A DNA stretch of 64,000 nt from Acetobacteraceae bacterium (GTDB taxonomy: Bacteria; Pseudomonadota; Alphaproteobacteria; Acetobacterales; Acetobacteraceae). Shown here piece by piece: positions 9,823-18,802 of this stretch. The stretch covers positions 1 to 64,000 of the forward strand of contig JAIXWG010000053.1 of the NCBI GenBank assembly GCA_027482245.1. The letters run 5' to 3'. The first letter of the stretch is position 1; every line of letters begins with the position of its first letter. The notes beneath the pieces are model-generated. The model had not been told where the DNA came from. It worked only from the letters and a program-made list of their open reading frames with translations, and did not search any database. A program made the position numbers and the translations under genes.

Positions 9823-10945
9823 CGTCCTCGTACCAGCCGACGTCGAGGGTCGCGACCTCCCCGAACGGCACGCCCTGCCGCGCGGCGTCGCGGATGATGG
9901 GCCAGGAGGTCCAGGGCATGGCCAGCAGCGGCCAGGGGTCGCGCGCCTGCCAGCAGACGTCGCGCGTCGTCACCAGGCGCTTGAGGTTGGCGCCGAAGGG
10001 ACCGCCCTTGAAGAGGGAGAGCTGGGTCTCCGTCAGGCAGGACCAGAATTGCTGCAGCGTCCGTTCCGGCCGGTGGCGGGGTGGCGGCGCGGTCGGGACG
10101 GCGAGGCTTCTCGCGATGTCGGCAGGCTCGAAGAAATGCAGGCCGCTGGTGGTGCGGGGATTGCACTCGATGCCCCAGGGCGTGCCGGCCTGGTCCACGA
10201 TCAGGTCGAAGCTGATGAAGCCGGACCAGTTCGCACGCTCGATGAAGCGCGCCGTCCAGGCCTCGATTGCCGGATGGTCCACGCGTTCGAAGGACACGGC
10301 GACCGATCCCGAGAATTGCGCGCCGCGATAGACGGTGGTGCCGAGCACGCGGCCCTGATGCGCGAGGGAGCAGGTGCTGAACTCCTCGCCCGCGACCAGG
10401 CGCTGGACGAGGTGGGGGTCGGCTTCGCTGGGCAGGGGATCGCCGGCGGCGAGGCGGCGGACGCCGCGGCCGGAGCAGCTATGGACGGGCTTCACCACCA
10501 CCGCGGCGGCGCGCGCCAGCGCCTCGGCTTCCGGCGTGCCGAGCGGCAGGCTCTCCGGCACCGTCACGCCGTAGTCGAGCCCGGCACGGACGAAACCGCC
10601 CTTGTGGTGCAAGGCCAGGACCTGGTCGGGCGGCATGGTGGCGACGCGCGCGCCGGGCGGCAGCAGGGGCGGGAGATGCGCGACATGCATCGTCTCCTCC
10701 GACACCGGCAGGATGAGTTCGGCATGTTCCTCGCGGACGATGCGCGCGAGCGATTCCAGGTAGGCGCGCTTGCCCTGAGCGGGCGCGGGCACGCGGACGG
10801 AGCGCGCGACATCGCGGGAGGAGCCGCAGAGATGGCGCGCGAAGGGCTCCGCCACGACCACGCGCCAGCCGATCGAGGCAAAACCGCGCGCGAGGTCCAG
10901 CGCCTTGGGCAGCCGTCCCAGCGTCAGCACCACCGTCCGCGTCAT
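9800..10945 (-). CDS. ATP-grasp domain protein of unknown specificity
   Basis: MTRTVVLTLGRLPKALDLARGF...VVKPVHSCSGRGVRRL...WGIECNPRTTSGLHFF; overlaps the P450 by 4 bp. Confidence 0.8.
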   Translation of the reverse strand: MTRTVVLTLGRLPKALDLARGFASIGWRVVVAEPFARHLCGSSRDVARSVRVPAPAQGKRAYLESLARIVREEHAELILPVSEETMHVAHLPPLLPPGARVATMPPDQVLALHHKGGFVRAGLDYGVTVPESLPLGTPEAEALARAAAVVVKPVHSCSGRGVRRLAAGDPLPSEADPHLVQRLVAGEEFSTCSLAHQGRVLGTTVYRGAQFSGSVAVSFERVDHPAIEAWTARFIERANWSGFISFDLIVDQAGTPWGIECNPRTTSGLHFFEPADIARSLAVPTAPPPRHRPERTLQQFWSCLTETQLSLFKGGPFGANLKRLVTTRDVCWQARDPWPLLAMPWTSWPIIRDAARQGVPFGEVATLDVGWYEDAISAAGH

Positions 10946-12315
10946 CGCGCGCGCGTCACCCGGCACATGACCTGGCGCGTCGGCCGCGTGGTCAGCCGCG
11001 CGGCGGGGCGGACGGCGCCGGGGTTCTCCACCGTGAAGTCGAAATGGCGGAAGAGCCGCGCGATCAGCAGCGTCGCTTCCACCGTCGCGAAGGCGGCGCC
11101 GGCGCAGATGCGCGGGCCGATGCCGAAGGGGATGTAGGCGCCCTGCGTCAGTTCCGATTTCCGTTCCGGCGTGAAGCGGTCGGGGTCGAAGACGTTGGGG
11201 TCCTTCCAGTAGAGGCGGTGGCGGTGGAGCACCCAGGGCGCCACCATGATCAGCGCGCCGCGCTTCACGCGATACTCGCCGATGCGCGTCGCCTCGTTGG
11301 CCACGCGCGGCAGGAAGGTGATGGGGGGGTAGAGGCGCAGCGTCTCGTTGAAAACGTTGCGCGTGAAGACAAGGCGTTTCGTCTGTTCGAAGGTGATGGG
11401 GCCATCGCCGCAGACGTCGGAGACCTCGGCCCGGATGCGCGCCACGAGTTCCGGGCGCGTGGCCAGCAGATAAAAGCACCAGGTGAGCGCGCTGGCGCTG
11501 GTCTCGTGCCCCGCCAGGAACAGCACGCCGAGCTGGTCGATCAGCTCCTCCCGCGTGAAGGCCTTGCCATCGACATCATGGGCGGCGACGACGGCGCTGG
11601 CGATGTCGTCGAAGCTCTGGCCGGCATCGAGGTGGCTGTCCAGCAGATCACCGAGGCAGCGGCGGATCAGCCGGCAGCTGTCCAGCACCGCCTGGGTCTG
11701 CGGAATCTTCGTCCAGGCGCGATCCATGATGAGGCGGCGGATCTCCACCTGCGCGACGCTGCGCTCGAAGAAGGTGAAGGCGTCGAAGACCTCATGCGCC
11801 ACGGTCGTGGCCAACGAGGTGGAGAAGACGGAGCGGCAGATGATGTCGGCCGTCAGGTGGCTCATGGCGAGGTCGAGCGAGAAGGTCTCCCCGGATTGCG
11901 CCTGGCGGTGCAGTGTCTCCTCATACTCGAGGGCGCCGGCCTCCATGCTGGCGAAGGCGCGGTTCACGCGCATCAAGGTCAGCGCGGGGTCCATCATCGT
12001 GCGCTGGCGCTTCCAGGTGGCGCCGTTGCTGACGAAGATGCTGTCGCCGATCAGCGGCTCCAGCGCATTCACCATCAGGTCCGATTTCGGGAAGATGCCC
12101 TGCGCATCGACCAGCACGTCGCGCACCAGCTTCGGCTCGTTCACGACGACGATGGAGCGGCGCGAATAGCCGAGCGGCCCGATCGGCATGCGGTAGGCCT
12201 CGGCGGGCAGCAGGCCGAGCAGATTGCCCTCCCCCTGCAGCAGTGCGCGGAACAACGAGACGATGGGGGAGCGCGGCGTGGGGTGCGGCGGGATGAAGGG
12301 GGCGGTCATCGACAT
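10942..12315 (-). CDS. Cytochrome P450
   Basis: I-helix FLAGHETSASALTW, ETLRLYPP, heme motif PFGIGPRICAGAAFA. Confidence 0.93.
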   Translation of the reverse strand: MSMTAPFIPPHPTPRSPIVSLFRALLQGEGNLLGLLPAEAYRMPIGPLGYSRRSIVVVNEPKLVRDVLVDAQGIFPKSDLMVNALEPLIGDSIFVSNGATWKRQRTMMDPALTLMRVNRAFASMEAGALEYEETLHRQAQSGETFSLDLAMSHLTADIICRSVFSTSLATTVAHEVFDAFTFFERSVAQVEIRRLIMDRAWTKIPQTQAVLDSCRLIRRCLGDLLDSHLDAGQSFDDIASAVVAAHDVDGKAFTREELIDQLGVLFLAGHETSASALTWCFYLLATRPELVARIRAEVSDVCGDGPITFEQTKRLVFTRNVFNETLRLYPPITFLPRVANEATRIGEYRVKRGALIMVAPWVLHRHRLYWKDPNVFDPDRFTPERKSELTQGAYIPFGIGPRICAGAAFATVEATLLIARLFRHFDFTVENPGAVRPAARLTTRPTRQVMCRVTRAR

Positions 12316-12346
12316 GCCGCACTATCCCTCGCTTTACACCACGAAG

Positions 12347-12364
12347 TGTCAAGTGGCATTGTCA
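12347..12364. promoter_or_regulatory. Degenerate PpsR/CrtJ-like site in divergent promoter (TGT-N12-TCA)
   Basis: TGTCAAGTGGCATTGTCA between P450 and membrane-protein starts; differs from TGT-N12-ACA at one base. Confidence 0.4.
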
Positions 12365-12388
12365 CTTCCGTCATACGGGGAGCGAGGG

Positions 12389-13135
12389 ATGGAGCTGCTG
12401 GTGTTCCATGGCCTCATCGCGGCGCATATCGCCACGGGCAGCACGGGGGCGCTGGCCTTCTGGGTGCCGGTGATCGGGCGCAAGGGCGGCGTGAACCATG
12501 CGCGCTGGGGCAAGGTCTTCACCTACGCCATGTTGGCGACGGGCAGCTTCGCCGTGTGCATGAGCCTGATGACGCTGGCGGACCCCTTCGGCACGCATCC
12601 GCACCTCGCGGATCGGTTCGATGCGAATTTCATCCGCGGGCTGTTCGGCTGGATGATGCTGCACACGGGCATCCTGACGATCAACCTGGCCTGGTATGGC
12701 TGGCTCGCCATCCGCAACAAGGGGCGGCATGCGCTGAACCGGACGCCCCTGAACGTGGCGCTGCAATACGCAGTGATGGCGGCCGCCGTGGCCTGCGCCG
12801 TCGATGGGTGGCTGATCGGGCAGTACCTGATGATCGGCATCGCGGTGGTCGGCGTGGCGACGGGGCTCACGAATCTCTGGTTCATCCACAAGCCGCGCAC
12901 GGAGCGCGCGGACTGGCTGAAGGAGCACATCAAGGCCTTGGTTGGCGCGGGCATCAGCGTCTACACGGCCTTCATGGCCTTCGGATCGGTGCGCGTCTTC
13001 CCCGAATTGGCGCTGCATCCCGGCATGTGGTCGGTGCCGCTGATCGTGGGCCTCGCCATCATCATCTGGCACCGGCTCGACATCGACCGGAAGGCTCGGC
13101 GGGTGCGGGCGCGGCGGGTGGGGGCGGCGGCCTGA
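12389..13135 (+). CDS. Polytopic membrane protein of unknown function, upstream of crtD
   Basis: MELLVFHGLIAAHIATGSTGALAFWVPVIGRKGGVNHARWGKVFTYAM...; 5-bp gap to crtD. Confidence 0.8.
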   Translation: MELLVFHGLIAAHIATGSTGALAFWVPVIGRKGGVNHARWGKVFTYAMLATGSFAVCMSLMTLADPFGTHPHLADRFDANFIRGLFGWMMLHTGILTINLAWYGWLAIRNKGRHALNRTPLNVALQYAVMAAAVACAVDGWLIGQYLMIGIAVVGVATGLTNLWFIHKPRTERADWLKEHIKALVGAGISVYTAFMAFGSVRVFPELALHPGMWSVPLIVGLAIIIWHRLDIDRKARRVRARRVGAAA

Positions 13136-13140
13136 CGACC

Positions 13141-14622
13141 ATGCGCGTGGTGGTGATCGGCGCCGGCATGGGCGGGCTGGCCGCGGCCACGGACCTGGCG
13201 CGGCGCGGCGCGGAGGTCACGGTGCTGGACCGCGCGGCGGCCGAGGGCGGCAAGGCGCGGCACGTGATGGTGGACGGCGCCGGCATCGATGGCGGCCCCA
13301 CCGTCTTCACCATGCGCTGGATCTTTTCGGGTCTCTTCGAGGATTGCGGCCGGCGGATCGAGGATTTTCTCGAGCTGCACGCGGCGGAGACGCTGGCGCG
13401 GCATGCCTGGCGTAGGGGCGGCAGGCTCGACCTGTTTGCCGATGTGGAGCGTAGCGCCGACGCGATCGGGGAGTTCGCCGGCGCCGCCGATGCGCGGGGC
13501 TACAAGGACTTCGTCGCGCGCAGCAGCGACATCTTCGCCACGCTGAAGGACAGCTTCATCGCGGGGCAGCGCCCCTCGCCGCTCGACCTGGTGCGGCGGG
13601 TCGGGCTGTCACGACTTGATGCGCTGTGGCGGACCATGCCCTGGGCGACGATGTGGCAGGCGCTGGGCGGGTACTTCACCGATCCCCGGCTGCGCCAGCT
13701 CTTCGGCCGCTACGCCACCTATTGCGGCTGCTCCCCCTTCCTGGCGCCGGCGACGCTGATGCTGGTGGCGCATGTGGAGCAGGACGGCGTCTGGCTGGTG
13801 AAGGGCGGCATCCGCCGCGTCGCCGCCGCGATCCGCGAACTGGCGGAAAGCCAGGGTGCGCGCTTCCGCTTCGGGGCGGAGGCCGCGGAGATCATCGTCG
13901 AGGGCGGTCGCGTGGTCGGCGTGCGGCTGATGGATGGCGAGCGGATCGAGGCCGATGCCGTCGTCTTCAACGGCGACGCCGCGGCACTCGGCCAGGGGAT
14001 GCTGGGCGAACGTGCGCGGCGCGGGCTGCGGGACACGCCGCGGGCGGCGCGCTCGCTCTCCGCCATCACCTGGTGCGTGAAGGCGCCGACGCAGGGCTTC
14101 CCGCTGACGCATCACAACGTGTTCTTTGCCGAGGACTATGCCGAGGAGTTCGATGCGGTATTCCGCCGGCGGCAGGTAACGGCGGCGCCGACCGTCTATC
14201 TCTGCGCCCAGGATCGCGGCCATGGCGAGGTCGCCGATGGCACGGCGGAGCGCATGCTGCTGCTGGTCAATGCGCCGGCGGATGGCGATCGCGGCGAGCC
14301 CGATCCGCTGGTGCTGCGCGACATCGAAAGCCGCAGCTTCGGCCTGATGCGCGATTGCGGGCTGGAGATCGGACAGGGCCACAGCGTCACGACGACGCCG
14401 GCCGGTTTTCATCAGTTGTTCCCGGGCACGGGCGGCGCGCTGTACGGCCGCGCGAGCCATGGCGCCACGGGCACCTTCGCGCGGCCTGACGCCGCGGGCG
14501 GCGTGCGCGGGCTGTATCTCGCCGGTGGGTCCGTGCATCCCGGCCCGGGCATCCCCATGGCGGCGATGTCCGGGCGACTCGCTGCCGCGAGGCTGCTCGA
14601 GGATTCCGTCAGCCGGCCCTGA
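13141..14622 (+). CDS. crtD: Methoxyneurosporene-type carotenoid 3,4-desaturase
   Basis: FAD-binding VVVIGAGMGGLAAATDLARRGAEVTVLDRAAAEGGKARHV, YLAGGSVHPGPGIPMAAMSGRLAA. Confidence 0.87.
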   Translation: MRVVVIGAGMGGLAAATDLARRGAEVTVLDRAAAEGGKARHVMVDGAGIDGGPTVFTMRWIFSGLFEDCGRRIEDFLELHAAETLARHAWRRGGRLDLFADVERSADAIGEFAGAADARGYKDFVARSSDIFATLKDSFIAGQRPSPLDLVRRVGLSRLDALWRTMPWATMWQALGGYFTDPRLRQLFGRYATYCGCSPFLAPATLMLVAHVEQDGVWLVKGGIRRVAAAIRELAESQGARFRFGAEAAEIIVEGGRVVGVRLMDGERIEADAVVFNGDAAALGQGMLGERARRGLRDTPRAARSLSAITWCVKAPTQGFPLTHHNVFFAEDYAEEFDAVFRRRQVTAAPTVYLCAQDRGHGEVADGTAERMLLLVNAPADGDRGEPDPLVLRDIESRSFGLMRDCGLEIGQGHSVTTTPAGFHQLFPGTGGALYGRASHGATGTFARPDAAGGVRGLYLAGGSVHPGPGIPMAAMSGRLAAARLLEDSVSRP

Positions 14623-16150
14623 CCAGCGTCGCGCCATGCGGCACGACCTGGTCGAGGATCTTGGCGGAACTGACCACACCCGGCACGCCCGCGCCGGGAT
14701 GCGTGCCGGCACCGACCAGGTAAAGGCCGCGCACCTCCTCGCTGACATTGTGCGGGCGGAACCAGGCGGACTGGAACAGCTGTGGCTCCAGCGAGAAGGC
14801 GGCGCCGTTCACCGACAGCAGCCGGTCGCGGAAATCCTGCGGCGTCAGAAGGCGCGACGTTACGATGGAATCGCCGAGCCCCGGCAGCACCGTCTGCTCC
14901 AGCCGCTGCTGGATGGCGGCGCGATAGGGCTCCGCCTGCGTCGCCCAATCCGTCCCGCTGCCGAGATGCGGCACCGGCGAGAGCACGTAGAAGCTGTCGC
15001 AGCCCGGCGGCGCCAGCGACGGGTCCGTCGCCGTCGGCCGGTGCAGGTAGAGCGAGAAATCCTTCGCCAGCCGCTTCCGCTTGAAGATGTCCGCCAGCAG
15101 TTCCCGGTAGCGCGGGCCGAGCACCATGGTGTGGTGATAGACATCGTCGAAGCGACGGTTGGTGCCGAAATACCAGACGAAGAGCGACATGGAGTAGCGC
15201 GTGCGCGCGACCTTCGCGTCCGTCCAGCGCTTCCGCGGATGCTCGCTGAGCAGCTTCGAATAGGTCCAGCCGACATCGGCGTTGGAGACGACGACATCGG
15301 CGGCGATGGTCTCCCCGCCGCGCAGGCGCACACCGGTCGCCTTGCCATCCGCGACGGTGATCTGCTCGACCTCCGCATGGTAGCGCAGGCGGCCGCCCTG
15401 GCCCTCGATCAGCCCGACCAAGCCGTTCACCACCGCGCCCATGCCGCCCATGGCGTAGTGCACGCCGTGCAGACGCTCCAGATGCGCGATCAGGCAGTAA
15501 TAGGCCGTCGTCGTCAGCGGATTGCCGCCGATCAGCAGCGGATGGAAGCTGAAGGCGATGCGCAGCTTGTCGTTGGTGAAGTAGTCGCTGACCTTGCCAT
15601 AGACCGTGCGCCAGCCGCCGAGCTTCATCATGTCCGGCACCGCGGCCAGCAGCGTGGAAAGCTGGTGGAAGGGCTGGTCGGCCAGCTTGGCGAAGGCGAT
15701 GTCGAAGATGCGCTCGCTGACGGCGATGAACCGCTCGAAGCCCGGCAGGTCCTCCGGCGCGATGCGTGCAATCTCGGCGCGCGTGGCATCGAGGTCGGCG
15801 GAGCAGTTCATCACCGTGCCGTCGTCGAAGCGGATCTGGTAGAAGGGGTTCATCGCCCGCAGGTCGAGATCATCCGCCATGCGGCGCCCACACAGCGTCC
15901 AGAGTTCCTCCAGCAGGTAGGGCGCGGTGATGATGGTGGGACCGGCATCGAAGGTGAAGCCGTCCTGCCGGTAGACATAGGCGCGGCCGCCGGGGGCATC
16001 CAGCTTCTCCAGCACCGTCACGCGCCAGCCGCGCGCGCCGAGCCGGATGGCGGCGGCAAGCCCGCCGAAGCCGGAGCCGATGACGATGGCATGCGGGCGC
16101 GGATCCTGCGCGGCCGCGGCCATTCCCTGGAAGGCGATGCCGTCCATCAT
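14609..16150 (-). CDS. crtI: Phytoene desaturase
   Basis: IVIGSGFGGLAAAIRLGARGWRVTVLEKLDAPGGRAYVYRQDGFTFDAGPTIITAPYLLEELW; C-term YLVGAGTHPGAGVPGVVSSAKILD. Confidence 0.93.
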   Translation of the reverse strand: MMDGIAFQGMAAAAQDPRPHAIVIGSGFGGLAAAIRLGARGWRVTVLEKLDAPGGRAYVYRQDGFTFDAGPTIITAPYLLEELWTLCGRRMADDLDLRAMNPFYQIRFDDGTVMNCSADLDATRAEIARIAPEDLPGFERFIAVSERIFDIAFAKLADQPFHQLSTLLAAVPDMMKLGGWRTVYGKVSDYFTNDKLRIAFSFHPLLIGGNPLTTTAYYCLIAHLERLHGVHYAMGGMGAVVNGLVGLIEGQGGRLRYHAEVEQITVADGKATGVRLRGGETIAADVVVSNADVGWTYSKLLSEHPRKRWTDAKVARTRYSMSLFVWYFGTNRRFDDVYHHTMVLGPRYRELLADIFKRKRLAKDFSLYLHRPTATDPSLAPPGCDSFYVLSPVPHLGSGTDWATQAEPYRAAIQQRLEQTVLPGLGDSIVTSRLLTPQDFRDRLLSVNGAAFSLEPQLFQSAWFRPHNVSEEVRGLYLVGAGTHPGAGVPGVVSSAKILDQVVPHGATLVRAG

Positions 16151-16172
16151 GGGGTGCTGTCCTGGAAAGGGT

Positions 16173-16610
16173 TCAGGCGAGGCTGAGGGTCGCCCAGGCG
16201 AGGACGACGTAGCGGGCGGTCTTGGCGATGGCGACCAGCAGCAGGAAGGTGGCGATCGGCTCCTTCAGCACGCCGGCGACGAGCGTCAGCGGATCGCCGA
16301 TGATCGGCGCCCAGCTCATCAGCAGGGACCAGCGGCCCCAGCGATGGTACCAGCCCGTGGCGCGATCCAGCGCGGCGGGCGGCACGGGGAACCAGCGCCG
16401 GTCGCGGAAGCGGTCCACCTGCCGGCCGAGCCACCAGTTGAGCACGGCGCCCAGCGTGTTGCCGATGCTGGCGACCAGCACCAGCAGCCAGGCGGGCGTC
16501 TCGCCCAGCAGCAGCAGGCCGACCAGCACGGGTTCGGATTGCAGGGGCAGCAGGCTGGCCGCGCCGAAGGCGGAGGCAAACAACCCGATCAGTTCGGCCA
16601 GGCGTGTCAT
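16173..16610 (-). CDS. YqaA/SNARE-associated (DedA-like) family membrane protein
   Basis: SEPVLVGLLLLGETPAWLLVLVASIGNTLGAVLNWWLGR...LMSWAPIIGDPLTLVAGVLK. Confidence 0.8.
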   Translation of the reverse strand: MTRLAELIGLFASAFGAASLLPLQSEPVLVGLLLLGETPAWLLVLVASIGNTLGAVLNWWLGRQVDRFRDRRWFPVPPAALDRATGWYHRWGRWSLLMSWAPIIGDPLTLVAGVLKEPIATFLLLVAIAKTARYVVLAWATLSLA

Positions 16611-16652
16611 CGGCCCCGATATGCCCCATCGGCCAAGGGCCCGGAAAGCGCT

Positions 16653-16685
16653 GCGGCCGGCCCCCCGTATCGGGAAGCCGGCCGC
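16653..16685. terminator. Hairpin between pufC and yqaA-like gene
   Basis: GCGGCCGGC-N15-GCCGGCCGC perfect 9-bp arms. Confidence 0.45.
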
Positions 16686-16705
16686 GGCAGGGAAGGCACC
16701 GGTCC

Positions 16706-16732
16706 GGCGCCCGGCCAGCGCGGCCGGGCGCC
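16706..16732 (-). terminator. Terminator-like hairpin at 3' end of puf operon
   Basis: GGCGCCCGGCC-N5-GGCCGGGCGCC perfect 11-bp stem just past the pufC stop; no T tract. Confidence 0.5.
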
Positions 16733-16739
16733 GCGCCGG

Positions 16740-17807
16740 TCATTCGGCTGATGCCGCCCGGGCAGGGCCCGCGCTGATCAGTCGCAGTTCCGGATAGCTG
16801 TCCAGCATCCGCGCACCATAGAAGGGCCGGTTGGCACCCTGGTGGCAGGTGGCGCAGTTCACCTTCAGCGCATCGCCACCCGGGCCCAGGCGCGCACCAT
16901 GCGGGCCATCGGCCGGACCACGCGGATTGGCGGCCCAGAGGGGCTGCAACGGCGTGATGTAGGCGGTGTTGATGTCCCGCACCATGCGGATGCCGTGCCA
17001 TGCCGTCAGCCTGGCCGGCGGGCTGGTTTCCCAGCTCGCGAAGGATCGGCTGTTGTGGCAGTGCGTGCAGTTCACGCCGAGCCCCTCGCTCATCGTCATC
17101 ATGAGCGAATAGGTCCACTCCGCCTGCATCACGTTGGCCACGTTGTGGCCGGGCAGGGAGGAGTTGCTGATCACGCGGATCTCGTTCGCCTGCAGCAGGA
17201 AGGGCGTGAAGGGATCGCCGGGCAGGGAGCTGTCATTGGCTGCCGGCGCGGGGTGGTTCTGGCCACGCTGTGCCTGCAGGCCGGAATGCGGCAGCACCGC
17301 GGTGGCCCACACCTCGGACGGCACCGGCTGTCCGCGGTGGCAGGTGTAGCAGGTGACGCCGACCTGGCCGACATGCGCCGACCAGTCCGTGTTGATGCGC
17401 CGCGTCATCTGCAGCATCCGACGCGCCACGACCTTCGTGTAGACCTCGTCGGAGGCCATGTTCTCAGGGTTGTGGCAGTAGGTGCAGCCCTGGGCCGGCG
17501 CGATCCATTCGGTCATCGCCTGCATGATGCGGCCGAACTGGCCGGCGCTGAGCTCACCGAGAACCTGGACGTTCTCGAAGGTCTCGGACGCCTTCGGGCC
17601 ATCCGCATCGGCGGCGTCCGGCACTTCCGGCAGCCGGTTCGCGGCCACCCGCACCGCCAGGGCGCGGGGGTTGTTGAGATCGTGCATCCCGACGCCGCGG
17701 AAGCCGATCTGCGTGGTCCGGACGGGCGGCCGCTCGAAGCTCAGCAGGAGCACGGCCGCCACGACCAGCCCGGCGACGCCGAGCAGGACCTGGGTGGAGA
17801 ACCTCAT
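16740..17807 (-). CDS. pufC: Photosynthetic reaction centre tetraheme cytochrome c subunit
   Basis: Four CxxCH motifs (CTYCH, CYTCH, CTHCH, CATCH); directly downstream of pufM; start [13 protein letters not shown]. Confidence 0.95.
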   Translation of the reverse strand: MRFSTQVLLGVAGLVVAAVLLLSFERPPVRTTQIGFRGVGMHDLNNPRALAVRVAANRLPEVPDAADADGPKASETFENVQVLGELSAGQFGRIMQAMTEWIAPAQGCTYCHNPENMASDEVYTKVVARRMLQMTRRINTDWSAHVGQVGVTCYTCHRGQPVPSEVWATAVLPHSGLQAQRGQNHPAPAANDSSLPGDPFTPFLLQANEIRVISNSSLPGHNVANVMQAEWTYSLMMTMSEGLGVNCTHCHNSRSFASWETSPPARLTAWHGIRMVRDINTAYITPLQPLWAANPRGPADGPHGARLGPGGDALKVNCATCHQGANRPFYGARMLDSYPELRLISAGPARAASAE

Positions 17808-18784
17808 CGGGGGGCTCCTTGCAGGATCGAGGGATCGGCCACCGGGGCCCAGAGGGCGGGGTAGGACGGCGCGAAGTGCCGATCGACGGCCCAGAGGTAC
17901 CAGTTGTCGACGACGGTGCCGGTCAGGAGGATGCCGATGCCGCCCGTGATGGGGCAGAGGACGGCGAACCACCAGGCCCAGCGGTGGATGCTTTCGAAGC
18001 TGGCGTTGAAGCCCATGCACCAGCGCCAGAACAGGCCACCGCGTTCAGCCGCGGTGCCGCGGTCCAGCACCAGCTCGATCTCACGCTCACCGCCGTAGCG
18101 GCCCAGTGCCAGGATCGTGGCGCCATGCATCGCGAAGAGCAGCGTGGAGCCGTAGAGGAAGACGATCGAGAGCGCGTGGAACGGGTTGTAGAAGAGATTC
18201 CCGTAGCGGATCGAGAAAGCCGCCGTCCAGTCGAGGTGCGGGAAGATGCCGAAGGGCACCGCCTCGCTCCAGGAGCCCATCAGGATCGGGCGGATGAAGC
18301 CCAGCACCAGGTAGAGCCAGATGGCAGCCATGAAGGCCCAGGCGACATGCGTGCCCATGCCGAGCTGCCGGGCCCGGCGATAGGTGCGCGCCCACCAGAG
18401 CAGGATGGACACGGTCAGGAAGAAGCCCGCGACCAGCCACCAGCCACCTTCGCGCAGCGGCGGCATGCGCAGGCCGTATTGCGCCGGCGGCGGTTCGAGC
18501 GCCAGCCAGAACAACTGCCTGATGAACTGGCCGATGTTCCAGTTCACGGAGGCCAGCATGTTCAGACCGATGATCTCGAAGGCGATGAAGCCGAAGAAGA
18601 TCGACAGGATGCCCAGCTGGCCGAGATAGATCGGGCCGACCTGCGCGTCACCGAAATAGCCGAACAGCGTGACGAGGCGGGAGCCACCTTCCCGCGGCAC
18701 ATCGCCGCGGGGAAGCGGGACGCCGGGGTAAGGGGTGGGACCCCTGACCTGCACCCGGGTGAAGAGGTTCTGATATTCGGGCAT
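17804..18784 (-). CDS. pufM: Photosynthetic reaction centre M subunit
   Basis: [15 protein letters not shown]...[17 protein letters not shown]...[29 protein letters not shown]. Confidence 0.97.
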   Translation of the reverse strand: MPEYQNLFTRVQVRGPTPYPGVPLPRGDVPREGGSRLVTLFGYFGDAQVGPIYLGQLGILSIFFGFIAFEIIGLNMLASVNWNIGQFIRQLFWLALEPPPAQYGLRMPPLREGGWWLVAGFFLTVSILLWWARTYRRARQLGMGTHVAWAFMAAIWLYLVLGFIRPILMGSWSEAVPFGIFPHLDWTAAFSIRYGNLFYNPFHALSIVFLYGSTLLFAMHGATILALGRYGGEREIELVLDRGTAAERGGLFWRWCMGFNASFESIHRWAWWFAVLCPITGGIGILLTGTVVDNWYLWAVDRHFAPSYPALWAPVADPSILQGAPR

Positions 18785-18802
18785 GGCTGTTTCCTCCTCG
18801 CC

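Noticed and set aside
11044-13140. N-terminal two-thirds of the 1192-aa plus-strand ORF that ends as CrtD
   Set aside because: Sequence before MRVVVIGAGMGGLAAATD is antisense to P450 and out of frame with the membrane protein; only 13141-14622 is supported
14609-16150. Considering this ORF as crtD and 13141-14622 as crtI
   Set aside because: The 513-aa minus ORF has the longer CrtI-type N-terminus and C-terminal GAGTHPGAGVPGV; the plus ORF has CrtD-type features, although both belong to one superfamily
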